Of a stretch of DNA of 64,000 nucleotides, positions 13,531 to 22,908 are shown in pieces. Both the position numbers and the translations under genes were made by a program. The stretch is from assembly GCF_947623445.1 (NCBI RefSeq), contig NC_135246.1:1986501-2050500 (forward strand), given 5' to 3'. Origin of the DNA: Clavelina lepadiformis (taxonomy: Eukaryota > Chordata > Ascidiacea > Aplousobranchia > Clavelinidae). Numbering within the stretch: the stretch's first letter is position 1; every line of letters starts with the position of its first letter. The notes under the pieces are model-generated. The model searched no databases. It had not been told where the DNA came from and was given only the letters and a program-made list of their open reading frames with translations.

Positions 13531-13934
13531 CAGTTTTGTAACCGCTCCAATCACGTTTTTTGATGAGTCGACTTTACTCGAGTCTAAGGTCCTAAATGAC
13601 TGGACTAGACTCGAGTCTAAGTCCAAAATGACTCGAGTCACATTATGACGATTGTGACGCCAAAAAAGACAACTTTAGGTAACAAAAACGGATAATTTTC
13701 AAAAAAAAATTCAACTCTCTGTAAAAAGTATCAACCAAGCTAATTCGCAGGTAGTTATGACGTAATAGTAACCAATTTAATGAATCACCTAACGTGACCT
13801 CAAAATAGTTTTTATCTTATAGGCATTGACTTGACTTGACTCGAATTACAGTTTAGTTTAAACCGGCTCGAGTCACGAACTTAAAATAACTCGACTTGAC
13901 TCGAGTCTCGAAAAATGGCTTGGTTACAACCCTA
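13531..13934. mobile_element. Non-autonomous hAT element rich in ACTCGAGTC motifs
   Basis: About 404 bp, with ends CAGTTTTGTAACC... and ...GGTTACAACCCTA and an imperfect 8-bp target duplication (GTTTGGCG / GTTTGGTC). Its interior carries many copies of the palindrome ACTCGAGT and variants. It belongs to the same family as 41767-42146 and is related to a truncated piece at about 17690-17805. Confidence 0.75.
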
Positions 13935-13942
13935 GTTTGGTC

Positions 13943-14465
13943 GATATTAAGCTGTAAGTTAACATATTATATAGACCTTAAAAACAAAGCGCCCCGGCAA
14001 TATAAGGATTGATAGTCGCAAGGAAAAAGGCTGTAAATCCAGTTCGGATCGTGACTATTACAAACCAGTCTTCCAAGTGTCTGGTTTAAAATTCCTAGCA
14101 GGGGAATTGTTTACATTTTATTACGCATGTATGCATTTATATAATGACACTAGGCTATGTGACGTCACTATTGCGATAATGCTGTTTCAGTGATCTGAGC
14201 TTATTAATTTTCTAATTTACAGTAAGTCGGAACAGGACAGTATACTACCCAATGTGGGCGCCATGGAGCATAATTTAAAGCGCCACAGTCGGAGGGCATG
14301 TAATGTTTGTGTTTGTGGTTTGTGAGTGGTTTGAGCACTGGCCTTGCAATGATGCAGCTCGTGCTCGATATCCAGTGGCGGCGCCTTTATAATTCCCTTT
14401 CGGCTGTATAGTCATTAAACGACGCTTTCTCGCTTTCTTTCGCTTTCTTCTTTCATCTTGACTCT
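13943..14465. other. Intergenic, pyrimidine-rich stretch before leader-like block
   Basis: No coding exon recognised. A CT-rich run (cgctttctcgctttctttcg and onward, about 14425-14460) precedes the repeated block at 14466. It could belong to a promoter, but no core element is convincing. Confidence 0.35.
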
Positions 14466-14588
14466 GCTACCAGTCTTTTTATAACTGCGCTTGTTTTGTG
14501 ATGCGTCGATATCGGCGAGCATAAATATGCTTAATGTGACAATACAGTACTTGCTAGTAAGGATCGCATTGTAACAATGGCATCGGTC
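14466..14588. repeat. Leader-like block, copy 1 of 2 (other at 18041-18158)
   Basis: About 120 bases, roughly 90% identical to 18041-18158 by eye. Both run from GCTACCAGTCT to CAATGGCATCGG and contain a possible small exon with an ATG just before a GTAAGG donor. This copy has about 5 extra bases (CAGTA), which changes the phase at the donor. It sits just upstream of the TPR gene, so it may be a 5' exon of that gene that was duplicated. Confidence 0.6.
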
Positions 14589-14651
14589 TACTAATTAGTT
14601 TGTCGGATTGTCTACCGTGGTACCTCGACTTTCATTTCGGCTTTAGGCAGA

Positions 14652-15789
14652 CTGCATACCATTGATGAAGGATCGTCGTTTTACATCATCAAACAACTGA
14701 AAATTAAGAAGATAATCGACGATGAAACGGCCCATCTCTTATCTTATGCGATTGCGTTGAGCTGCCAAGTTCGTCTGGAAGTTTATATTAAAAAAAAACA
14801 GTCATCACGATTATATTGGCGAAGAGCAGCTTTATGATTCCTGGGATAACACAGTCTTTAAAAATCTGGTCGAACTTACCGGGGAAAGAAGCTCTGTTGA
14901 CTACTTTTTAATTGCGGGCAAACTCCAGCAAGCGCTCCAAGGTGAAAAAAATTTGCTAGATTTCCAATTTAACATTCTTTTGAATACAGTTGACAAATTT
15001 AAAATGCTGAATCTGCTTAATCTATACGGCCGCGTCATCGGTGACTGGAAGAGTTATTTAAAAGAAGACGAAAAAACCACATCATTTGAAGACGAATCTT
15101 GGATTAAGCATTGCGTGGGGTACGCTTATTACTACAAAGGTCAGTACAAGGAATCACTCAGAATGTGGGAGTGGATTGAGGAACGTTCAAATTGTTCACT
15201 GTTGGAAGCAGAAGTGTTGAAATACAAACCACGATGTTTATATAATTTGGATCGCTTTGAGGAGGCGCTTGTGTTGATCGAAAGAGTCAAACCAAAAATC
15301 GAAACCTTGGGCTTATCTGAAAGTGAGAAGCATAAAATTCAGAGTGCTTGGGCCTACACCAGTGCGGGCTGCAAACGAAACCTCGCATTATATCACGACG
15401 AAATCGACAAATATAGACAATGTTTGGAATACCTAGACCACGTGGATCAAATCCATTGCCCGATGAAGGAAGTGCAAAAAGCAATTTGCTATTATGATAT
15501 CGGATTGTGTTTCTTTAATCTTGGTGATGATGACGCAGCAATAGAGGAAGTAGAGCAATCTCTTAGACTTTGTGAACAGCATGCTGTCCCTGTGAAGAAC
15601 AGGTGTGCTTGTTATAAGTTACTAGGTTTGTGTAACTTTGACAAAGCTGAATATCGTAAATCTGAGGAATATTTTCAAACGGAACTTGCTTTGAGAATTC
15701 AATTTGTCGCAAGCGAGAAACAAGATTTTGATGAAGATATCATAGAAGCTAGAACCAGCATTCAGCTTTGCCAAGAAAAGCAAAAATGA
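14652..15789 (+). CDS. TPR-repeat protein gene, 5' part disrupted (possible pseudogene)
   Basis: The 278-codon open frame 14953-15789 encodes tandem tetratricopeptide repeats, with cores near CVGYAYYYKGQYKESLRMW, CLYNLDRFEEALVLIE, YYDIGLCFFNLGDDDAAIEE and LLGLCNFDKAEYRKSEEYF. TPRs mediate protein-protein contacts. The same frame continues upstream to an A9 run at 14790-14798. Before the run, coding-like sequence from about 14652 (RLHTIDEGSSFY... LSYAIALSCQVRLEVY) is in a frame offset by one base. This is a frameshift or a homopolymer sequencing error. A possible acceptor (tttag) precedes 14652. The upstream segment resembles what I recall of invertebrate proteins that join a nucleotidyltransferase-like N-terminus to TPRs, but that is weak recall. 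Pseudogene and real gene are both possible. Confidence 0.55.
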
Positions 15790-16577
15790 ACAGGAATGAG
15801 CAATTTCAAACAAATGAATAATTATTTGATGGTGTTCAAGATTAACATGTTACTGTAGAAACAAATTGAAACATCTTTGGTCAATTAGCAACGATTACAT
15901 TTTGGACGATTTTCAACGCCGTTTATGCTGAAGATTTCATTTAACTGATCAGTGATTACTAATTTACAAATTCACTTCAACCGTGTCTAAGTTTCAATTT
16001 AATATCAATCTGTGGTGTTCTTAATAGCATTTGTATGTTTTTTTGAAATTTTCTTATCAAGCAGTTAACTTTCCTGCATTTTAACTTATCTTCGCACTTC
16101 AGCTGTCTCCTGATTGCTTATGGTAAGTTATTATTTCAAAACAAAATGTGGCGTATTTTTTTTTTGATAACTAATCTTTGTTGCAAGTTGAGTTGACGTC
16201 ATATTGCGAGTTGAGTTGACGTCATATTACGAGTTGAGTTGACGTCATAACATGGATAGTAGTGACCACATCAGTTTTCCGCTTTAAGGCTTTTGATTTA
16301 TTTTTAGTAGGCATTAAATTATATCGTATTATTTATCATTGTGATGTCATAATTTGTGTTGTGATTTAAATTTGGACTTGGTTTTATTGGTAGTTGCAAT
16401 CGTAAGAAACTTTTTCAAAGCGAGCCAAGTCTAGTGGTTTAGTGGAAATTGTTTTAAAAACGCTTAAACTTGTAAACTGCTTTTGCTTTTAATCAGACTC
16501 GTTTTATATGTTCCAGCTGCGTCTCATCTTATGCAATCTTACGCAATTTTTACTGCGCTGTACATTTGTGTATTGCA
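15790..16577. other. Intergenic, with triple CRE repeat
   Basis: No exon recognised. It contains the tandem TGACGTCA array at about 16180-16250, listed separately. Confidence 0.5.
16180..16250. promoter_or_regulatory. Tandem array of three CRE palindromes (TGACGTCA)
   Basis: A 23-bp unit (GAGTTGAGTTGACGTCATATT...) is repeated three times, placing TGACGTCA at 16194-16201, 16217-16224 and 16240-16247. TGACGTCA is the full consensus for CREB/ATF dimers. Spacing of about two helical turns would put the sites on the same DNA face. Function is inferred only. Confidence 0.5.
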
Positions 16578-17569
16578 TTAAAACTACAGTATCCCATTAT
16601 TAAGTTGGTTATATTTCGTGTGTTGACTTGTAATAAAAGTGATGTCAAGGGTCAAAGTTGTTTTTAAAATTTATTACAGTCGGACAATTTTACATTTGGC
16701 TGCTAATTTTGGTTTCTGACTTAGTGGGACCGGAAATATTTTCCTGAATCTACGGAGGGGCTGTTAAAAACAAGGAGGGGCTGGTTAAAAACGGAGGGGC
16801 CAGAAACAATCACCATAAAACAGGATAAAAGAAAAATATGCATAAAGTATATACGGTCATGGATCATTGCGTCACGCTTACTACGCTTTGCAAAACTTAA
16901 ACCGGAAGTAATTAAACGTTTTGAACGAAACAAAGTCACCAAATATTCAGATTGCCAGGTTTGCTGGGAAAGTAAAATGTCTGATGATGAATGATGAATT
17001 GTTTGACGTTTTGCGGCAAATCTGAGGTAGTGTGACGAAATACATCATGTTATTAAACCTGAGACGAATTCGACGAATTCCCGTAAATTTATAATTATAA
17101 GAAACGTTACAGCTGCAACAACAATGCTGTGAAGATTGTATAGAAAACAATCAACAACTTAAGTAGACTAACTTTAAGCATTATAATCCTAATCCAATTG
17201 TCGTCATTGTCAATTGCGCTTTTCAGCAGTTTTACTGAGGCAACTTGGAAGGAAGTATAGGCTAAAGAAAAGAAATCGAAGAAAGTCTATGAAAATTTCG
17301 AAAGCATTCAAAAAAGTGCTAAGGTATGATGACGTTCGTCCAAAGACCGAGCTAGTTTCTGTGACGTCACATGCAGACAAAGAGACCAGCTTGAACTATT
17401 GACCTTCCAGAAAGGTGAAAAAGACAAGGACAATGAAGATTGGTACGAAGACAATGATTGATAAGACAATGGAAGTCCCTTAACCAGTTTCGATCATTGA
17501 TTGCATACACAAGGTTGCAATTTAGTTGACTACCCCACACCCCATCTAACGGATGTGTTGTCGTACAGC
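16578..17569. repeat. 1-kb duplicated segment, copy A
   Basis: Nearly collinear with 21040-22024, over 90% identical by eye, from ATTAAAACTACAG to GTTGTCGTACAGC. There are no terminal inverted repeats or obvious target duplications, so a segmental copy is as likely as a transposon. It contains short exon-like pieces: a basic frame ending at 17402 (KYRLKKRNRRKSMKISKAF) stays open in both copies. A small intron (donor near 17324, acceptor ccttccag near 17409) would join it to another basic stretch. No start codon or family is assignable. Confidence 0.7.
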
Positions 17570-17689
17570 AGGTACAGGTACAGGTTACATTATGCGTTGC
17601 TTTAAATTGGTTACTACGACGTCATAACTGTCTACAAATTAGTCTATTTTTACACAGAAATTATTTTTTAAATCATACGGTTTTATTGC

Positions 17690-17805
17690 CTAACGTTGTC
17701 TTTTTGGCGTCACAACCGTTTAATGTGATTCGATTCAGGTCGAGTCGTTTAGGGCTTTTGACTCAGCCAAGTCAATGACTCTAGTCATTTCAACACTATG
17801 GTGGT
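17690..17805. mobile_element. Truncated relative of the ACTCGAGTC hAT family
   Basis: The run tttttggcgtcacaaccgtt and the sequence after it match the reverse complement of the 13531-13934 element, including degenerate GACTCGAGTC-type motifs. No terminal repeats remain on either side. Confidence 0.5.
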
Positions 17806-18040
17806 CATACTATACTCTTATAGCTGGAGTTGCAGTACTTTGTTTGGAAGTTTATGAAAAGGTTTTGTGATTTGTGTTGGTGTAAGGACGAAGAGATAGT
17901 ACAAGCGTGTTATCTGCGTATGTCATAACACCTTACCGACAGAGACTTATTGCTTGAGTAATTATCTTACTCATCGGTCGTCAGTCATTGCACAAATCTT
18001 CACATTTGCATTTAAACACTATGCTGTACATCTTGGCTTT

Positions 18041-18158
18041 GCTACCAGTCTCTTTATAACTGCGCTTGTTTTGTGATGCGTCGTTATCGGCGAGCATAAA
18101 TATGCTTACAGTGACAATGCTTGCTAGTAAGGATCGCATTGTAACAATGGCATCGGCT
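18041..18158. repeat. Leader-like block, copy 2 of 2
   Basis: A close copy of 14466-14588. Here a small frame begins at an ATG in aaatatgcttacagtgac and meets the GTAAGG donor in phase 1, the phase needed by the TPR-gene acceptor near 14652. No TPR body follows this copy. Confidence 0.6.
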
Positions 18159-18530
18159 AGAGCCGTGTTACTTTCTGCAACGTAGTTTATTGTTCCTAAT
18201 ATTACCTTTTGGGCAGGACCAGGGCTTTGCGGTACTGCATCATTGCATGTGATGGGCAGTCAGCAGTTGCTTGCCGTGCACACGATGTGACAAAGCTGAA
18301 GCATCGAAAAACAAGTTTCAAGTTCATGTTTTGGACAATTTTTTATTCATAACAATTGGTTAAATAAATTGCAGGTAACCAAAATTGCGCAACGTCATAC
18401 ACGTTAGGCATTAATCATCATAATCACTCCCAGCTTTTAAAATGCTTGTAATGCATTTAGAGTGTTACGAATTTAGAAGTGCTCTTGTTGGAAATACCTC
18501 TGTAATGCAAAGTGTTTTTAGATTATTGGA

Positions 18531-18583
18531 GGTTACAAAGGAGATATTAATGTGATGTTTCACAAAATATCTCCTTTGTAACC
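18531..18583. repeat. Perfect 18-bp inverted repeat with 17-base loop
   Basis: Left arm 18531-18548 (GGTTACAAAGGAGATATT) and right arm 18566-18583 are exact reverse complements. The isolated hairpin could be a fold-back element remnant, a small-RNA precursor or a cruciform site. Nothing in the flanks decides. Confidence 0.7.
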
Positions 18584-20584
18584 ACAAACAATAGTAAGTA
18601 TGAAATGCTATTACGCGATCTTTGGATTTTTTGTTGCGTAAGGTAACATATCACCCGTTGCATAAAACGTTCTTTGTAATCAATTAAACGAATTTTAACC
18701 ACGCAGAAAATTTCATATTGTTTATACACAAAAATCTTTGCATAGACAAGTGAATAAGATTTCTTTTGGCTAACTGCAAGACGTTGCAATCTTAGTTACA
18801 ACTTACAAGCCTATATGTAAATTTTGACTGATACGACGGAGATTTCCGGCGTGATGACGAAGAAGTAAATATTGTTACGTCACTGGCGAAAATATCAGTT
18901 TTGGTCTTTCTGGCGTGGTACATTTTTCATTCACTTGACCTGAAATGAAGCTTATGCTTTTTTACCAGAACCGTTGTTTCAATAAAACTGTTTCTTCGCA
19001 CTTACGCGATAATTTGTCTTTGCCAGATACTTGTTGGCTTAATATAGATACGATGAGGTTTTTCCTTCGCCATGACTACGAACAGAAATGTTCGCAAAAA
19101 TGATGAAGAAAAATCTTCTTGGTGTTCTATGCTCTCTTCAAGTGAATATAGTTGACAAACGTTTGCACAAACATAGTGGTTTGTCAAAAAAAAAAAAAAA
19201 GCGATTATGACATAACCTCAATAAGCTTTTTTAAATTGTCCGACCATTCGCAGAACTTTCGGAGAATTAGTTTTCGAAAGGTGAAAGGTGAAAGGTGAAA
19301 GGTGAAAGGTGAAAGGTGAAAGTTTGTAAAACTGGCATTTAGGTTTTTGCACACACAGCAGTGTATTTCTCAACAGTTTCATCATCATCACTGTGAATCA
19401 TCCAAAGCCTGACGGAGAAGTGATGATTTGAGAGTTTCGAATGAATCACGAAGAAATTCAGATACCTGCAACCTGACATCATATTTAATATAAGCCTACG
19501 CCAAAGTCTGTATACATTTAGTACATATCTATCTGTATACATTTAGGCTAACCAACATGGAGTAAAATGATTTTTAGATTAGTATATTTCTGATGGACAG
19601 AGAGTGTAGTGAATTCAACGACATTATAAATCGCAGGGCGATTTTTGTGAATAAATTTGACAATTGCAAATAAGCCGCAGTTTCGAATATTTTCGTTTGT
19701 GCAAAGAGCATTGAATAGTTAGTAATACTTCCCAGAATGGTTAATGTGTCTGCAAATCACTCAACGATAAATACAACAACAAAAATTCACTCTTTGGCAA
19801 CTGCATATGTGATTTGTTAAGCTATCGGTTGGCGGTGTACAATAAATGACACATAAATTGCAAGTGCTATAAAAATGAGATGCTGTAGCGAGCAATTTAT
19901 GAAATGTCGTTCATTGTAATTTTCGGTAAGAATACGAAAACAGAAACAAGTGGCATGCGGCGAGTTTGAGATGCCTGATCTAGATCATATCGATGGGTAA
20001 TTTTTGAATTGTGCTGTAATAAAGAAATTAAATTGATCTAATATGTTCACAAATTGCCATAAGAAACACACGCATGCAAAGACTGCATGTGCATGGAGGA
20101 ACAGAAAATACCAACAATTCATAAAATGCAAGCTTCCCAGTTTCCATACAGATAGGGTCACAAGACCAGTATTGCATAATTTCCTGCGCGTAATTTAAAA
20201 ATGTTATATTTATCAAAATATGTATTAACCTTTTTCTTTTCACACTCACCTGAATATTAGAAACGTTGGGTTCCTCACAAACCATAGTTGAGTGTACAGA
20301 AAGCTAACAAGTAACGTTCTTTAAATGATCAAGGCTAAACTTACTGAACTCATTGTCACTCTCTAAGTCTAATGTACTTGCTATTATTACGTTATTACGC
20401 TAAGACGTCTATAGATTACCTTTGGTTAGGTTGGACGAGCAACTTTTCGGGAAACTAGGTTGGAATCATATTGAAAGAGATAAATTTTAACAGAATACAG
20501 TATTTATAAATAGATGTCGTTCCCAAAAGTACTCTCAGATTTTTCAAGAATCACTTCTTGAACTACTTTAGTTGTGGTTATGGA
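18584..20584. other. Intergenic, no gene recognised
   Basis: AT-rich sequence with stops in all frames at short intervals. It contains a poly-A run at about 19187 and the heptamer repeat at 19276-19323. Short open frames here show no splice or family support. Confidence 0.5.
19276..19323. repeat. Heptamer microsatellite (GAAAGGT)n, about 6.5 units
   Basis: Perfect tandem repetition of a 7-base unit. Length polymorphism is likely. Confidence 0.9.
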
Positions 20585-20935
20585 CAGGGCTTCTCAAACT
20601 GTGGGTCGCGACCCCGTTTGTGGTCGCAAAATGCAATTTTGGGGTCGTGAAAACAATTTTAATTTTTATAAATTGAAATGCTTTTTTGTCAATTTTTTGT
20701 TCGCTTTACTGTTTCCATTATGATATTCTTTTGTTACTGTAGGCTACAGTTACTGTTGCTTCGGTGGATTGCGTGCACTTGTATGATTTTGCCAGAGACA
20801 AAAATGCCACTTGAGATTTGTAATTTGACGTTTATTGTTTTTACATCATTAACGTGTAGGCTACCCCTCAAGGGGTCGCATATAAATATCCTTTCTAAAA
20901 TCGCGTCGTAGAACCAAAAAGTTTGAGAAGCCCTG
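20585..20935. mobile_element. Non-autonomous hAT element, 351 bp (second family)
   Basis: The ends are CAGGGCTTCTCAAACT and its complement AGTTTGAGAAGCCCTG, with internal GGGTCGCGACCCC and GGGGTCGC blocks. The flanking octamers GTTATGGA / ATTATGAA agree at 6 of 8 positions, consistent with an aged 8-bp duplication. The ends resemble Charlie-type hAT termini. No transposase. Confidence 0.8.
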
Positions 20936-21039
20936 ATTATGAAGACCGTTCACCAGTCCAGTCCAGACCAGCGTATGCAGTCTGTTATTGTAACTATTAA
21001 TTATTAAATTAAACAGTTATGTAGTCCTGTACGCTGTAA

Positions 21040-22024
21040 ATTAAAACTACAGTATCCCATTATTAAGTTGGTTACATTTCGCGTGTTGACTTGTAATAAA
21101 AGTGATGACAAGGGTCAAAGTTGTTTTCCAAATTTATTACAGTCGGACAATTTTACATTTGGTTGCTAACTCTGCTTTCTGACTTAGTGGGACCGGAAAG
21201 ATTTTCCTGAATTTACCGAGGGGCTGGTTAAAAACAAGGAGGGGCTGATTAAAAACGCAGGGGCCGGAAACAATCACCATAAAACAGGATAAAAGAAAAA
21301 TATGCATAAAGTATATACGGTCATGGATCATTGCGTCACACTTACTACGCTTTGCAAAACTTAAACCGGAAGTAATTAAACGATTTGAACGAAACAAAGT
21401 CACCGAATATTCAGATTGCCAGGTTTGCTGGGAAAGTAAAATGTCCGATGATGAATGATGAAATGTTTGAGGTTTCGCGGCCAATCTGAGGTCGTGTGAT
21501 ATCATGTTATTAAACCTGAGACGCTTTGACGGTTCCCGTAAATTTATAATTATAAGAAACGTTACAACTGCAACAAAAATGCTGTGAAGATTGTATAGAA
21601 AACAATCAACAACTTAAGTAGACTAACTTTAAGCATTATAATCCTAATTAAATTGTCGTCATTGTCAACTACGCTTTTCAGCAGTTTCACTGAGGCAACT
21701 TGGAAGGAAGTATAGGCTAGAGAAGAGAAATCGAAGAAAGTCTATGAAAATTTCGAAAGCATTCAGAAAAGTGCTAAAGTATGATGACGTTCGTCCAAAA
21801 ACCGAGCTAGTTTCTGTGACGTCACATGCAGACAAAGAGACCAGCTTGAACTATTGACCTTCCAGAAAGGTGAAAAAGACAAGGACAATGAAGATTGGTA
21901 CGAAGACAATGATTGATAAGACAATGGAAGTCCCTTAACCAGTTTCGATCATTGATTGCATATACAACATTGCAATTTAGTTGACTACCCCACACCCCAT
22001 CTAGCGGATGTGTTGTCGTACAGC
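21040..22024. repeat. 1-kb duplicated segment, copy B
   Basis: Second copy of 16578-17569. The basic frame stays open up to a TGA at 21855-21857, with mostly conservative substitutions (K to E, K to R, R to K). Both copies contain GTGACGTCAC. Small insertions and deletions lie outside that frame. Confidence 0.7.
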
Positions 22025-22908
22025 GACGCAATCGCATCCGGGGTATAAGCTCCTTAAATAAATCTATGTATGTACTCTAATCCGCTAGATAGTGATAGTG
22101 GTCACAGTGAAAGCAAGTTGGTAACAGATTTTATTTTGTGGCAAAATTTACTTGAGAAAACACATGCATTTAACAGTTTGGTTGAGTAGCTAAGACAACG
22201 TTATTAATATTGGCAAGAAATACGATATTATAATTTCCATTGAAAATCATGCACCCTTTTTTGTAACCCTTGGATAAACAGGATAAAAAAGGATAAATTT
22301 TAAATTTTTATATGTATATTTGAGTGCTGAAACCGGTAAAAAACTTTAATAATATATATATAATATGCATGAAATATACTGTAGTTTCGTCTACTATACA
22401 GTAATTGAACTGCTGCTTAAAACCTTTATAACCATGCAATTTCTTTGTGTTATGTTCACACAAACACATCAAACAGAAGAAAGAATTTTTTGAAGTTTTA
22501 TAATTATCTACATGAGACAGAAAAAATTGCCTAATTATATGAGTTTCAGCAAAACAAAGTATTTTACATAACGTTGAAATATGCATCACAATAATGGTAT
22601 TTTGTTTGAAAAGCTCGATATAACGTGCAAATTTAAGAGCTATTTATAGCTGTATCTTTATCAAACAGAGAACGCTTCAATTGTCTTGCGCTAACGAAGC
22701 CACAGCATAATACATGAACGATGCTTACAAAACAAATAAATAAATAAATTAGACACATAAAGAAATGGATATAAACATGAATATTAACGTATGCTGCGGA
22801 ACATTGCATACAAAAACGTTGAGAAAGTTATGTATTAAATAGAAAAAGCGAAAAGTACAGCGGTTAAAAGCTTCAAAAAGCGGTCTCCATAGCAATCGGC
22901 AGACAAAT
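22025..22908. other. Intergenic, 3' flank of transporter gene
   Basis: Non-coding AT-rich sequence with an AATA-type microsatellite at about 22735. It probably includes the transporter 3' UTR. No confident poly(A) signal was assigned. Confidence 0.45.
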
